A stretch of DNA of 64,000 nt from Stackebrandtia albiflava (GCF_007994225.1 NZ_VLLL01000005.1:376359-440358), one strand, 5' to 3'. Numbered from the stretch's first letter, positions 36,226-45,627 are shown. Numbers and translations: made by a program. The notes: generated by a model not told the origin, from the letters alone.

Positions 36226-37395
36226 ATGACCTCCGTCAACCTCGGTATCCCGCAGGCGCCGCCGCCGGCGGTGGCCACCCGTAAACCGACCCGCACGCTC
36301 GACGTCGGCGGCGTCCTGGTGGGCGGTGGCGCCCCCGTCAGCGTCCAGTCGATGACGACGACGGTGACCGCCGACGTCAACGCGACCCTGCAGCAGATCG
36401 CCGAGCTGACCGCGGCGGGCTGCCAGATCGTCCGGGTCGCGGTGCCCAGTCAGGACGACGCCGAGGCCCTGCCGATCATCGCGAAGAAGTCGAAGATCCC
36501 GGTCATCGCGGACATCCACTTCCAGCCGAAGTACGTGTTCGCCGCCATCGACGCCGGTTGCGCGGCGGTGCGCGTCAACCCGGGCAACATCAAGAAGTTC
36601 GACGACAAGATCGCCGAGATCGCCAAGGCGGCCTCGCAGGCGGGCACTCCGATCCGCATCGGCGTCAACGCCGGTTCGCTCGACCCCCGGCTGCTCACCA
36701 AGTACGGCAAGCCGACGGCGGAGGCCCTGGTGGAGTCGGCGCTGTGGGAGTGCTCGCTGTTCGAGGAGCACGGCTTCCGGGACATCAAGATCTCGGTCAA
36801 GCACCACGACCCCGTCGTGATGATCCGGGCGTACCGGTTGCTGTCGCAGCAGTGCGACTACCCGCTGCACCTGGGCGTCACCGAGGCCGGCCCGGCGTTC
36901 CAGGGGACCGTGAAGTCGGCGGTCGCCTTCGGCGCCCTGCTGTCGGAGGGCATCGGCGACACCATCCGGGTGTCCCTGTCGGCGCCGCCGGTGGAGGAGG
37001 TCAAGGTCGGCACCGCCATCCTGGAGTCCCTGGGACTGCGGGAACGCGGCCTGGAGATCGTGTCGTGTCCCTCGTGTGGCCGCGCCCAGGTGGACGTGTA
37101 CAAGCTGGCCGAGGAGGTCACGGCGGGCCTGGACGGCCTGCCGGTGCCGCTGCGGGTGGCCGTCATGGGTTGTGTCGTCAACGGCCCCGGCGAGGCGCGG
37201 GAGGCCGACCTCGGTGTCGCCTCCGGTAACGGGAAGGGCCAGATCTTCGTCAAGGGCGAGGTGATCAAGACCGTCCCCGAGTCCCAGATCGTGGAGACCC
37301 TGATCACCGAGGCACTGCGGATCGCGGAGGAGATGGGTGCCGAGCTGCCGGAGGAGCTGCGGGAGCTGAGCGGCCCCGTCGTCGAGGTGCACTGA
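36226..37395 (+). CDS. ispG: 4-hydroxy-3-methylbut-2-enyl diphosphate synthase (flavodoxin-type)
   Basis: Penultimate MEP-pathway enzyme, a [4Fe-4S] protein. 389 residues. The N-terminal TIM barrel includes [16 protein letters not shown] and [13 protein letters not shown]. Cluster ligands are in [11 protein letters not shown] and the Cys of [16 protein letters not shown], plus the Glu in that segment. The short bacterial form has no extra middle domain. Ends with a clear terminator. Confidence 0.96.
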   Translation: MTSVNLGIPQAPPPAVATRKPTRTLDVGGVLVGGGAPVSVQSMTTTVTADVNATLQQIAELTAAGCQIVRVAVPSQDDAEALPIIAKKSKIPVIADIHFQPKYVFAAIDAGCAAVRVNPGNIKKFDDKIAEIAKAASQAGTPIRIGVNAGSLDPRLLTKYGKPTAEALVESALWECSLFEEHGFRDIKISVKHHDPVVMIRAYRLLSQQCDYPLHLGVTEAGPAFQGTVKSAVAFGALLSEGIGDTIRVSLSAPPVEEVKVGTAILESLGLRERGLEIVSCPSCGRAQVDVYKLAEEVTAGLDGLPVPLRVAVMGCVVNGPGEAREADLGVASGNGKGQIFVKGEVIKTVPESQIVETLITEALRIAEEMGAELPEELRELSGPVVEVH

Positions 37396-37769
37396 CCCCA
37401 CAACGAGAACGGCCGGGGGACACCCCGGCCGTTTCGTCGTCTTCGGCCGGAAACCGTTGTGGCGCAAAGGCGTCAGGTTTTCGCCCCTAGCGTCGGCCAG
37501 CCGACAGCATTCGATGGCGGGGCGTGCTGTGATGAACACGCGACCGCCGGTCGCCGGCCGCGATGGTCACCTCGAGTTCACCGGCGTGCGACGCCGGCCC
37601 CGGCAGGGGCGGCAGCGCCGGTCGGCGGCGTCCGATTCGTAAGAATTGTGGCGCTATCGACCTGAACACGCACTATCGCAGGCCGTCATCGCAATAATGA
37701 CTCCTGTACGGAGGGGTTAACGACCCGGCCGGCAGATGGTCACGGTCAATTCGAGGGGAGCCACCGAAA
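37396..37769. other. intergenic region after ispG
   Basis: 374 bp. Contains the ispG terminator at its left end, a small dyad (ATTC-GTAA-GAAT, 37635-37646), a -10-like AATAAT (37693-37698) and the GAGGGGAGCC ribosome site before 37770. No convincing coding frame or RNA gene seen. Confidence 0.4.
37408..37433 (+). terminator. ispG terminator
   Basis: AACGGCCGGGG (37408-37418) pairs with 37423-37433 over GACA, followed by TCGTC. Confidence 0.75.
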
Positions 37770-38282
37770 ATGGGCAGGATCGTCCGGGAACTGGGCGAAG
37801 GGGTGACCAAGTACTACTGGTACCCCGGTCAGAAGTCGGACTGGATCAAGACGGCCATCGCGATCGGCGCGGGCGGTCTGACGTTCGCACTCGTGTACCT
37901 CATCACCGGCAACAGCCTCATCGCGGCGACGGTCAGCGCGTCCGTCACCACGGGTATCTGCGGCGCCTTCCTCGGGCGGCGTGATATCACCGCGCTGGAG
38001 GAGTTCCACGACCTGGCCGCGGAACGCCGCGCGGCGATGGTCGACAGTGGACGAGCCGCCTGGCGCGGCACCGTCCAGGGTTTCGTCTGCGCCGCCGCGG
38101 CCGTGTTCGTGCTGAACATGCCGCAGATCGGGTTTCTGGCGGACTGGGCGTTGCCGGTCGTGCCCGCCGTCATCGGTGCGCTCGCGCACACCGGTGGCAT
38201 GGTGTACGAGCGGATGACGCGCGTCGGCAGGGGCACCACGGCGGACGCCGGTGTCTCCAAGGAGCTGGAACCGGCCGGTTGA
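37770..38282 (+). CDS. hypothetical membrane protein
   Basis: 170 residues, family not recognised. Cytosolic N terminus with aromatic KYYWYPGQKSDW, two adjoining membrane helices (about 28-48 and 51-68), a charged amphipathic stretch (RRDITALEEFHDLAAERRAA) and two C-terminal helices (about 98-118 and 122-144). ATG follows GAGGGGAGCC at a normal distance. Not in an operon. No signal peptide cleavage site is seen. Confidence 0.7.
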   Translation: MGRIVRELGEGVTKYYWYPGQKSDWIKTAIAIGAGGLTFALVYLITGNSLIAATVSASVTTGICGAFLGRRDITALEEFHDLAAERRAAMVDSGRAAWRGTVQGFVCAAAAVFVLNMPQIGFLADWALPVVPAVIGALAHTGGMVYERMTRVGRGTTADAGVSKELEPAG

Positions 38283-38415
38283 GCCTCTCACCTCTTCCCC
38301 CGGTACCCGCGCACCGCGACGGCCGACCGCCGAACCGCGGACCCCGTAACACGGCGGACACACCCGTCCGCGAACGAGACCGCCCCACGTGGGCACACCG
38401 TCCGACCACACCAAC

Positions 38416-38447
38416 GACCCCGTGCCGTAGAACTGAGGCACGGGGTC
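38416..38447 (+). terminator. terminator downstream of the 170-aa membrane protein gene
   Basis: GACCCCGTGCC (38416-38426) pairs with 38437-38447 across 10 nt. ACACC/GGTGT flanks extend it past an AAC bulge, and GTTT follows. Confidence 0.7.
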
Positions 38448-38457
38448 GGTGTGTTTA

Positions 38458-38558
38458 CGAGCCGGCGCGAAGCGACTGCCGCGGGCCTGTGTTGGGCAGG
38501 CCGGGCGCTCGACCGTGATGGGTGTGTCGTGCACGGGAGCGCGCTCCACGCCGGCTCG
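38458..38558. ncRNA. candidate structured RNA, three-stem element
   Basis: Outer stem CGAGCCGGCG (38458-38467) with CGCCGGCTCG (38549-38558) encloses two hairpins: GGCCTG/CAGGCC (38484-38502) and GGAG-CGCG-CTCC (38536-38547). Strand and expression are unknown, and the GC-rich background makes chance pairing possible. Confidence 0.22.
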
Positions 38559-38648
38559 GTATGGGGAGGTCTGGAGTTGTGGTGTGTCCTTCAGGATGCC
38601 GCGCGGGAACCCGGAGTGCAAGGGGATTCACCTCTCAATACGCTTGTG

Positions 38649-38679
38649 ACGCATAACATCTTGATGTAGATCGATGCGT
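38649..38679. promoter_or_regulatory. overlapping dyads on the PPOX-gene promoter
   Basis: ACATC-TT-GATGT (38656-38667) covers the -35, and ACGCAT (38649-38654) is inverted as ATGCGT (38674-38679). Candidate operator. Confidence 0.35.
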
Positions 38680-38689
38680 ATTCCAGAAT
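38661..38689 (+). promoter_or_regulatory. promoter TTGATG-N17-CAGAAT, leaderless
   Basis: -35 TTGATG (38661-38666), 17-nt spacer, -10 CAGAAT (38684-38689), then 6 nt to ATG 38696. One of the few sites here with both boxes. Confidence 0.6.
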
Positions 38690-38695
38690 TACGCG

Positions 38696-39265
38696 ATGGG
38701 AACCGTTTACCCGGAGATCACCGAACGGCTGGCCGAGTTCATCGAGGCACAACCGGTGTTCTTCGTCGGTACCGCCCCGGCGGAGTCCGACGGCCATGTC
38801 AACGTGTCTCCCAAGGGGATGTCCGGTACGTTCCGGATCCTCGCGCCCGATCGGGTGGCCTATCTGGACTGGGGCGGCAGCGGTATCGAGGGAACCGCCC
38901 ACATGCGACAGAACGGCCGGGTCTGCGTCATGTTCTGCTCCTTCACCCGGCAGCCCAAGATCCTCCGGTTGCACGGCCTCGGGCGGCCGGTGTTCCCCGA
39001 CCAACCCGAGTTCGCCCCGTTGCTGGCCCGGTTCGACGACCCCGTCACCCACGGCCTCCGCGCCATCGTCGACATCACGGTCACCCGGGTCTCCGACTCC
39101 TGCGGCTACGCCGTCCCGCTCATGGAGTACCAGGGCGACCGGACAATGCTGATCGACCTGAACGCCCGCCGGACCAGGGCCGAGATCGCCGAACGCCGCA
39201 CCAGGACCAACGAGTACAGCGTCGACGGCCTCCCCGGACTCGCGGGCCACCTGCCCCGCCCCTGA
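38696..39265 (+). CDS. pyridoxamine 5'-phosphate oxidase (PPOX) family protein
   Basis: 189 residues, split-barrel flavin-binding fold. [22 protein letters not shown] is the FMN/F420-type N-terminal block, then [27 protein letters not shown]. The family includes FMN- and F420-dependent reductases and heme-binding relatives; the cofactor cannot be decided here. Not part of an operon. The leaderless start at 38696 is well supported by both promoter boxes. Confidence 0.85.
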   Translation: MGTVYPEITERLAEFIEAQPVFFVGTAPAESDGHVNVSPKGMSGTFRILAPDRVAYLDWGGSGIEGTAHMRQNGRVCVMFCSFTRQPKILRLHGLGRPVFPDQPEFAPLLARFDDPVTHGLRAIVDITVTRVSDSCGYAVPLMEYQGDRTMLIDLNARRTRAEIAERRTRTNEYSVDGLPGLAGHLPRP

Positions 39266-39328
39266 ACCCGCCGGGCCACCCGGGCGGCAGCGGTTCCGCC
39301 ACGGCATCGGCCGCGTCCCACCCACCGA

Positions 39329-39334
39329 TAAGCT
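39329..39334 (+). promoter_or_regulatory. -10 box TAAGCT, leaderless promoter for map
   Basis: TAAGCT, 7 nt, then ATG 39342. Confidence 0.6.
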
Positions 39335-39341
39335 GGCCACC

Positions 39342-40238
39342 ATGACTGTTCGTGCCCCGCTACGTCCCGGAGTTCAGACCCCTCGACGGGAGGTGCCGGC
39401 CCACATCGTGCGGCCGGAGTACGTCGGACGTCCCCAGCCGAAACCGTTCACCGGTTCACACGTCAAGGACCCCGACACCATCGCGCGCATGCGCCGCGCC
39501 GGCCGACTGGCCGCCGACGCGTTGGTGGAGGCCGGCCGGCACGCCGCACCGGGCGTCACCACCGACGAGATCGACCGGGTGGTGCACGAGTACCTGTGCG
39601 ACCACGGCGCCTACCCCTCCACACTCGGATACAAGGGCTTCTGGAAGTCCTGCTGCACCTCGCTCAACGAGGTCATCTGCCACGGGATACCCGACAGCAC
39701 CGTGTTGGAGGACGGCGACATCCTCAACGTCGACATCACCGCCTACCTCGACGGCGTCCACGGCGACAACAACGCCACCTTCCTGGTGGGTGACGTCGAC
39801 GAGGAGGCCCGGCTGCTGGTGGAACGCACCTACGCCGCCACCATGCGCGGCATAAAGGCGATCGCGCCCGGCCGGCAGATCAACGTCATCGGCCGAGTCA
39901 TCGAGGCGTACGCCAAACGGTTCGGATACGGCGTCGTCCGTGACTTCACCGGCCACGGCATCGGCGAGTCGTTCCACTCCGGGCTGCACGTGCTGCACTA
40001 CGACAATCCGGTGCACAAGGTCGAGATGGAGCCCGGGATGACCTTCACCGTGGAACCCATGATCAACCTCGGCACGTACGACCACGACATGTGGGACGAC
40101 GGTTGGACCGCCGTCACCAAGGACCGCAGGTGGTCGGCGCAGTTCGAACACACCGTGCTGGTGACCGACGACGGCTACGAGATCCTCACCATGCCCACCG
40201 AGGGGCCGTCGGCCGGGACACCGGAGAAGTTCCGCTAG
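39342..40238 (+). CDS. map: methionine aminopeptidase, type I
   Basis: Removes initiator Met from nascent proteins. 298 residues with a roughly 45-residue N-terminal extension carrying PRPEYVGRP-like linker sequence, as in mycobacterial MapB. Metal ligands are in [19 protein letters not shown] (two Asp), GHGIGESFH (His), [10 protein letters not shown] (Glu) and QFEHTVLV (Glu). Catalytic domain intact. Ends at a strong terminator. Confidence 0.95.
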   Translation: MTVRAPLRPGVQTPRREVPAHIVRPEYVGRPQPKPFTGSHVKDPDTIARMRRAGRLAADALVEAGRHAAPGVTTDEIDRVVHEYLCDHGAYPSTLGYKGFWKSCCTSLNEVICHGIPDSTVLEDGDILNVDITAYLDGVHGDNNATFLVGDVDEEARLLVERTYAATMRGIKAIAPGRQINVIGRVIEAYAKRFGYGVVRDFTGHGIGESFHSGLHVLHYDNPVHKVEMEPGMTFTVEPMINLGTYDHDMWDDGWTAVTKDRRWSAQFEHTVLVTDDGYEILTMPTEGPSAGTPEKFR

Positions 40239-40303
40239 CACCGGCCACCACCTACGGGGTGCGTCCTCCGGTGCCGGGACGTTTCCCGAACCCGACACCG
40301 GAA

Positions 40304-40332
40304 AGCCGGGTGACCGTCACGGTCACCCGGCT
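40304..40332 (+). terminator. map terminator
   Basis: AGCCGGGTGACCG (40304-40316) pairs with 40320-40332 over TCA, then CTCC. Confidence 0.75.
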
Positions 40333-40405
40333 CTCCCGCGTCCCGGGCCTGACCCACCCGGACGACTCGGCCGGGGACGGTGCGCGGCACCGCCCGGCCC
40401 CTCCG

Positions 40406-43201
40406 TCAGCCCGTCCGCCGCTCGCTCGGCAACCGCGAACGGGTCAACAACCCCGCCCCCACCATGGCGACCACCGGCACCGCGACCATCGCCACGGCGA
40501 CGTTGAGCCACGGGATGTCCATCGGATACAGGTTCACCAGGGGGTAGGCCAGGGCGTAGCGGGTGTTCAGCGCCGCCATCGCGGCGATGCTGGCACCCAC
40601 ACCGGCGACGACACCGAGTGTCACGCCGATCATGGAGATCACCCCCGCCTGGAACAGGCTCAGCTTCCGGCGGGTCGCCGGCGACGCCCCGATCGCGGCC
40701 AGTGTGGTGAGGTCGCGGCGGGACTCGGCGGCCGCCAGCGCGGTGGCCACCGCCGTGGCCGCCAGCGCCAGGATGCCGGTGACGATCGCGACCAGCAGCG
40801 GCAATGTGGCCACCGACACCGGTTCGTCGTCGCCGCCGACGAACTCCGGGTACACCTGGACGAGATCGTCACCGGTGCCGTTCATCCAGTCGGTGTAACC
40901 GGCGGCGGCGATCGCCTGATCGAACCGGTTCTCCTCGGCGCGGGTCGTCGTGCGCTCCAACGTCCCGGCCAGGGTCGTCTCGCCCCTGTCCCGGAGTCCC
41001 AGCGCGGCCGCCGCCGCGTCGCTGAACAGGACGTGCTCGGTGCGGTGCGTGTCGGTCTTGCCTTCCGACAGGCCGAATCCGGGAACGGTGACGCTCTCGC
41101 GGACCTCGTGGTCGGTGCCGTCGGGCCCGACGTCCCGCACCTCCAGCGTCACGGTGCCGTCCACGACGAGGTCGGGGTCCTGCACGATCGCGCCGCCCTC
41201 GCGTATCACCCGCTGCGCCTCGGCGAGTGCGTCACCGGTGAGGCCGGTGAACGCCGCCACCGCCTCGGGTGAGATGCGGTACGACCCGTACATGGTGTTG
41301 CCGGAGGTCTCCTGCCGGGACGTGCAGTGCGGATTCCCGGCCGCCTCGGCCTGTTCGGTCTCGTCGAGGTCGTACCGGCCGTCGAACGGGCACGCTGTCT
41401 CGGCGGGTTGGACCGCGGCGGGCACGCACATCGCATCCGCGCCGGCGGCTTGGCATTCCAGGCCGTGTGCCTGGTGTACGGCGGTGACCGGTAGGTGCCC
41501 GGTCATGAAGCCGGTGACGTCCTCTATCGCCCGGTCGGTGGCCGCCACCGCCTCCTCCGTGGGGGGAACGCCGAGCTCGCCGATCCGGTACACGGTCACC
41601 AGTGGTGTTCCGGGGGGTGGTCCACCTCCGTCGTCGGCCGCGTAGCGGGCGCGATCCCCGACGTAGAACATCGTGGCGGCCAGTCCCATGGCGACCACCG
41701 CCATCACCGCCGAGATCGCCGGGGCCGCCGAGGCGCGGTTGCGACCGGCGTCCCGCAGCGCGATGCGGGGTGACACCGGCAGGAACCGTCCCAGGCGGCT
41801 GATCAGGCCGACCAGGGCGGGGGTGCACAGCACGAGTCCCAGTTCCAGGAACGCGACCCCGCCCAGCAGCAACGCCGACTGCGCGGCTAGGGTGCCCGCC
41901 ACACCGGCGGCCAGACCCGCGGCCACCAACAGCAGGCCCAGCAGCAGCCAACGCCTGCGCGACCGTGTCGCCCCACGCCGTCCGGAGAACGCCGCCACCA
42001 CGTCCTGGCGGGCCGTGGTGAACGCGGGCACGACGGCGGCCAGCAGACCGGTGACGACGCCGACGGCGGCCAGCGGGAGGATCAGCTCGGGGAAGACGCC
42101 GAAGCCGGTGGAGCGGCGACCCACCAACTGCTCGACGATCGGCAGGCTCAACCGTGCCGCCGCCACGCCCAACGCGATTCCGGCGAAGGTGGCCACGCCT
42201 CCCATGACGACGCCACCGGCCAGGACGACCCGCCGGATCTGGGCGGGCGTGGCGCCGTTGGCGCTCAGGAGCGCGAACTCCCGGGTGCGGCGCTTGGCGC
42301 CGATGGCGAACGCCGGTCCCGCCAGGAGCACGATCTCCAGGACGACCATGCCCACCGCGAAGGTGACCAGCATCAGCTCCTCGGCCGGAAGGGCGTCGGG
42401 GGTCCCGTACCGCTGTGTGAACGGCGACGGCGGCGGGTCGGCCACGACCTGCGCCGACAGGACCGACACACCGAGTCCGTTCAGTTCCCGGACCCGGTCC
42501 CAGCCGATGCCTTCGGGCGTGTCCACGTACCAGGCGACGTGTTCGCCCTCGAAGGTGTCCGGTGGCACGACCGCGAACTCCGCGTGGAGGTCGCCCGGTT
42601 CCTCCACGATCGCCGCGACGACCGGCTCCCGGCCGAGATCCGGCAGTTCGAGGGTGTCGCCCACCTCCACTTCGAGGAACTCCGCCGCCGCGACCGAGAG
42701 CGCGATCTCGTTCCCGGTGGGGACGTCCCCGTCGAGGACGGAGTACCGGCCGGTCATGGCCGGGTCGGACATGACGACTCCGTCGAGCCTCAACCGGTCG
42801 ATGCCGTCCGGTGTGGTGACCGTGGTCCGTCCGGAGGTCACCTCGACCAGCCGGGCGCCCTCGGGCAGTACCGCCGTCAGTTCGGCGGTCGTGGCGGTCT
42901 CGGCGCGGTAGGCGTCCTCCGACACGGCCGCGTCGTCGACCGGTTGGGACCACTCGATGTTCAGCGGATCCTGGATGATCGGGACCCGGTAGTCCCATTG
43001 GACGATCGCGTCGGCGGAGCCGAGGATCCGTTCGGCGGTCTCCGTGTCGGAGGACTGGAGACTGTCGATGACGGCGGCACCGAAGCCGACCGTCAGCACG
43101 GGCAGCCCCAACAGTGCCAGCACGAGCGCCGAGCGGCCCTTGGTGCGCTGCGCGTCGCGGCGGGCGAGCCGCAGCGCCAGCCGGAGGGATGACAGGCTCA
43201 C
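40406..43201 (-). CDS. ABC transporter permease, two-domain FtsX/MacB-like
   Basis: 931 residues from GTG 43201; the longer frame upstream is antisense to the ATPase gene. N-terminal helix (ALVLALLGLPVLTVGFGAAV), a large extracellular domain (about 60-285), three helices with FtsX motif FALLSANGATPAQIRRVVLAGG, a second set (about 400-480), another extracellular domain (about 530-750), and the final FtsX trio (RRDLTTLAAIGASPATRRKL). Its start overlaps the ATPase stop by 4 bp. Typical of exporters for peptides or lipids whose expression a PadR regulator controls. Confidence 0.88.
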   Translation of the reverse strand: MSLSSLRLALRLARRDAQRTKGRSALVLALLGLPVLTVGFGAAVIDSLQSSDTETAERILGSADAIVQWDYRVPIIQDPLNIEWSQPVDDAAVSEDAYRAETATTAELTAVLPEGARLVEVTSGRTTVTTPDGIDRLRLDGVVMSDPAMTGRYSVLDGDVPTGNEIALSVAAAEFLEVEVGDTLELPDLGREPVVAAIVEEPGDLHAEFAVVPPDTFEGEHVAWYVDTPEGIGWDRVRELNGLGVSVLSAQVVADPPPSPFTQRYGTPDALPAEELMLVTFAVGMVVLEIVLLAGPAFAIGAKRRTREFALLSANGATPAQIRRVVLAGGVVMGGVATFAGIALGVAAARLSLPIVEQLVGRRSTGFGVFPELILPLAAVGVVTGLLAAVVPAFTTARQDVVAAFSGRRGATRSRRRWLLLGLLLVAAGLAAGVAGTLAAQSALLLGGVAFLELGLVLCTPALVGLISRLGRFLPVSPRIALRDAGRNRASAAPAISAVMAVVAMGLAATMFYVGDRARYAADDGGGPPPGTPLVTVYRIGELGVPPTEEAVAATDRAIEDVTGFMTGHLPVTAVHQAHGLECQAAGADAMCVPAAVQPAETACPFDGRYDLDETEQAEAAGNPHCTSRQETSGNTMYGSYRISPEAVAAFTGLTGDALAEAQRVIREGGAIVQDPDLVVDGTVTLEVRDVGPDGTDHEVRESVTVPGFGLSEGKTDTHRTEHVLFSDAAAAALGLRDRGETTLAGTLERTTTRAEENRFDQAIAAAGYTDWMNGTGDDLVQVYPEFVGGDDEPVSVATLPLLVAIVTGILALAATAVATALAAAESRRDLTTLAAIGASPATRRKLSLFQAGVISMIGVTLGVVAGVGASIAAMAALNTRYALAYPLVNLYPMDIPWLNVAVAMVAVPVVAMVGAGLLTRSRLPSERRTG

Positions 43202-43914
43202 CGGCCCGCCTCCAGGAGGCTGTCGGCGTCGGGCAGCGGGGCCGAGGCGTCGACGATCGATCCGTCGCGTAGGAAGATGACCCGGTCGGCCCAACCGGCG
43301 TGGCGGGCGTCGTGGGTGACCAGGACGCCCGCCGCGCCGTTGTCGCACCGGGAGCGCAGCAGTTTCAGCACCGCCTCGCCGGTCTGGGAGTCGAGTGCGC
43401 CGGTGGGTTCGTCGGCGAGGATCAACCGGCGCCGCCCGACCACCGCCCGGGCGATGGCGACGCGTTGCTGTTGGCCGCCCGACATGTCGTCGGGGAACCG
43501 GTCGGCGAGGTCCTCGATGCCCACTTCGGACAGCGACTCCACGGCGGTCCCGCGTGCTTTGCGCACCGACATCCCGTCCAGTTCGAGTGGCAGCGCCACG
43601 TTCTCGGCGGCGGTGAGGCTGGGGATCAGGTTGAAGTCCTGGAACACGTAACCGATCGACCGCCGCCGCAGCCGCGCGAGGGCGCGCCGGGACAGCCCGC
43701 CCAGGACGACGCCCTCGACCTCGACGGTTCCCCGGGTGGGGGAGTCCAGGCCGCCGGCGAGGTTCAGGAGCGTGGACTTGCCGGATCCGGACGGCCCCAT
43801 CACCGCGACCAGCTCGCCGGGCGGTACGGAGAAGTCGACGCCGCGCAACGCGTGCACGGTGGCGTCACCGGCGCCGTGGGTGCGGTGGACGCCGGTCAGT
43901 GAGATGACGGTCAT
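43198..43914 (-). CDS. ABC transporter ATP-binding protein (MacB/LolD-like)
   Basis: 238 residues. Walker A GPSGSGKSTLLNLAGGL (about 45), Q-loop YVFQDFNLIPSL, signature DDMSGGQQQRVAIARAV, Walker B LILADEPTGALDS and H-loop VTHDAR are all complete. ATG 43914 overlaps the padR stop (ATGA) and its own stop overlaps the permease start (GTGA). It pairs with the FtsX-like permease as a type VII-like exporter or mechanotransmission complex. Confidence 0.92.
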   Translation of the reverse strand: MTVISLTGVHRTHGAGDATVHALRGVDFSVPPGELVAVMGPSGSGKSTLLNLAGGLDSPTRGTVEVEGVVLGGLSRRALARLRRRSIGYVFQDFNLIPSLTAAENVALPLELDGMSVRKARGTAVESLSEVGIEDLADRFPDDMSGGQQQRVAIARAVVGRRRLILADEPTGALDSQTGEAVLKLLRSRCDNGAAGVLVTHDARHAGWADRVIFLRDGSIVDASAPLPDADSLLEAGR

Positions 43915-44504
43915 GTGGTGGTGTTCTCCGTGGCGGGAAGCGGGGTGGACTCGGAGGGCGCGGTGTCGGCCGAGGGTGCCGGCGGGGGCGTCCCGGCGCG
44001 GCGGATCAGGCTCGCCTCGCAGTGGTCGAGCCAGCGGACCTCGGCCTCGGCGCGGAAGATCATCGAGTCGAGGATGAGCAGCCACGCGGTGTCGGCGGCC
44101 GGGCTCTGGTTCTTCAGCCGGGTGTACTCCTGGAGCGCGCGTATCGTCGCGATCCGTTGGGCCTGCACCACCGCGGAGATGTCCACTCCCGGCGTCGTCA
44201 GCGCCAGCGCGAGTTTGATCGCCAGCTCGTCGCGCGGCCGGTCGTTGCCCGAGACGGGGGTGGAGAACCACACCGAGAGGGCGGCGCGTCCGGCGTCGGT
44301 GATCGCGTAGGGGCGTTGTCCCTGTTGGTTCTCCGGCAGCGCGCGCACCAGGTGGTCGCGTTCCAGCCGCGTCAGGGTGGTGTAGACCTGCCCGATGTTC
44401 AGCGGCCAGGTGGAACCGGTGGACTCCTCGAACGCGCTCCGCAGCTGGTATCCGTAGGCGGGGCCGCGTTCCAGCAACGCGAGCAGGCCGTGTTTGACGC
44501 TCAT
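43911..44504 (-). CDS. PadR family transcriptional regulator
   Basis: 197 residues from ATG 44504 with GGAGG upstream. N-terminal winged helix: HGLLALLERGPAYGYQLRSAF, the recognition region NIGQVYTTLTRLERDHLV and the wing GQRPYAITDAGR. A C-terminal helical dimerisation half follows, then a Pro/Ser/Thr-rich tail (about 170-197). First gene of padR-ATPase-permease; expected to repress its own operon through the palindromes upstream. Confidence 0.9.
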   Translation of the reverse strand: MSVKHGLLALLERGPAYGYQLRSAFEESTGSTWPLNIGQVYTTLTRLERDHLVRALPENQQGQRPYAITDAGRAALSVWFSTPVSGNDRPRDELAIKLALALTTPGVDISAVVQAQRIATIRALQEYTRLKNQSPAADTAWLLILDSMIFRAEAEVRWLDHCEASLIRRAGTPPPAPSADTAPSESTPLPATENTTT

Positions 44505-44524
44505 CTCGGGAGGTCCTCCAGTGC

Positions 44525-44535
44525 ATACCGGGTAT
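44525..44535. promoter_or_regulatory. PadR-type operator half-core 1 (ATACC-G-GGTAT)
   Basis: 11-bp palindrome with central G, 21 bp from the padR start. Confidence 0.45.
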
Positions 44536-44555
44536 TGGGGGATGTCGCAGACATC

Positions 44556-44574
44556 ATGCCTACCAGGTAGGCAT
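44556..44574. promoter_or_regulatory. PadR-type operator 2 (ATGCCTACC-A-GGTAGGCAT)
   Basis: Perfect 19-bp palindrome with 9-bp arms. It shares the core TACC-N-GGTA with the site at 44525-44535; the two centres are 35 bp apart. Confidence 0.6.
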
Positions 44575-44668
44575 TCCGCAATAGTGCGGCCGTAACACTG
44601 GCCGAAGGGTTGATGGGGTACGGGCTGTCGGGTGGTGGCGGAGGGCCGACCGGCGGTGTGTCGCGCGG

Positions 44669-45088
44669 CTACGTCCGGCCCGGAAACGCCACAGTGGATG
44701 GAGTGACGCCCGTCATGCGCCGCCACCGCGCCGCCGAGATCGCCGTCGCCGCCAATGCCTCCACGGCGATCCGCCGCGCCTCCTCGGTGGAGTCGGGCAG
44801 GACCGAACGCCACGCGGCGGCACAACGTTCCTCCAGCCGCCCGATGAGGTCGCGCGCCGACGCCGCGTCCACCGGTTCCACCGGGAGCGTGTAGGCCGGC
44901 TGCGCCGCCGGGACCTCCTGTCCCCGCTCCGCGAGCCACGTCATGACGGCGTCGCGCCGGTCACGGTGGGCCTGTTCGGCCCGCACCGCCAGATCCCGTT
45001 CGGCCCCGGTCAGGTGGGGACCGGCGTCGCCGTACCCGAAGATCGCCTCGTACTCGCAGATCAGTCCGGGAGTCAGGTCGTCGGCCAT
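44669..45088 (-). CDS. DUF4439 ferritin-like protein
   Basis: 139 residues, mainly helical. The DUF4439 pattern DDLTPGLICEYEAIFGYGDAGPHL and a helix pair with RAEQAHRDRRDAVMTWLAERG contain the Glu/His residues that would form a ferritin-like metal site. The C-terminal helix is STEEARRIAVEALAATAISAARW. It starts directly after the stop of the lipoprotein gene (TAG then ATG). In mycobacteria a like pair lies beside rimP. Function unknown. Confidence 0.8.
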   Translation of the reverse strand: MADDLTPGLICEYEAIFGYGDAGPHLTGAERDLAVRAEQAHRDRRDAVMTWLAERGQEVPAAQPAYTLPVEPVDAASARDLIGRLEERCAAAWRSVLPDSTEEARRIAVEALAATAISAARWRRMTGVTPSTVAFPGRT

Positions 45089-45544
45089 CTAGAGCTCTCC
45101 CAACACGTCGACGTGGCTGGCACGGCAGGCGGCGATCTCCCCGAGCAGCACCACGTACTCGGGTAGCGCCGCGACACACGCCTCCAACGCCTGGTCGTAA
45201 CCCGCCTGCTCCTGTTCGATGAGCGTGCCCACCACCGGATCGCCGACGACGGCGTCACCGGCGGGAGGGTCGGTGCCCACCAGCTTCGCGAGAGCCTCCG
45301 CGTGGGCGGCGTGGTCGTCGCGCAGCATCTCCAGAGTGGCCTCGTGCCCGGCCCCGGCGTCGATGGCCGCCTGCAGGCCGGCCATCTGGTCGGCGGCGGT
45401 CCGCAGGACGGGAAGGAGCGCGCCGGTGTTGTCGATGATCGGTGTGGAGTCGGTGCGGACCAGGCCGCAACCGCTCAAGGTGGCGATGCCCGCCCCCCAC
45501 AGGACGGCACGTCGGGTATGACCGGACAATTGCGAGTGAGGCAC
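45089..45544 (-). CDS. ferritin-like-domain lipoprotein
   Basis: 151 residues. A twin-Arg-like signal (HTRRAVLWGAGIATLSGCG) has a lipobox LSGC, so mature Cys is expected near residue 26 and the protein is anchored outside the membrane. Helices following carry repeated Glu/His/Asp (GHEATLEMLRDDHAAHAEALAKL and IEQEQAGYDQALEACV). Forms a pair with the DUF4439 gene downstream. A role in metal storage or redox protection is only inference. Confidence 0.78.
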   Translation of the reverse strand: MPHSQLSGHTRRAVLWGAGIATLSGCGLVRTDSTPIIDNTGALLPVLRTAADQMAGLQAAIDAGAGHEATLEMLRDDHAAHAEALAKLVGTDPPAGDAVVGDPVVGTLIEQEQAGYDQALEACVAALPEYVVLLGEIAACRASHVDVLGEL

Positions 45545-45616
45545 CGATCAAGTCTGCCAGGCGCGGTTCGCCGTCGGCGGCACGCCCGCAGCGCGCCGCC
45601 CACCGGCACGGTCGGA

Positions 45617-45622
45617 TACCCT
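45617..45622 (+). promoter_or_regulatory. -10 box TACCCT for the rimP-nusA operon
   Basis: TACCCT ends 5 nt before GTG 45628, the start of a 12-codon upstream ORF rather than of rimP itself. Confidence 0.5.
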
Positions 45623-45627
45623 CGGCC

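Larger units (their letters stand above)
38283..38695. other. intergenic region with nested inverted repeats
   Basis: 413 bp without a credible gene. It holds a terminator (38416-38447), a folded element (38458-38558) and a promoter with dyads (38649-38689), all listed separately. Small frames here lack a ribosome site and codon bias. Confidence 0.5.
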
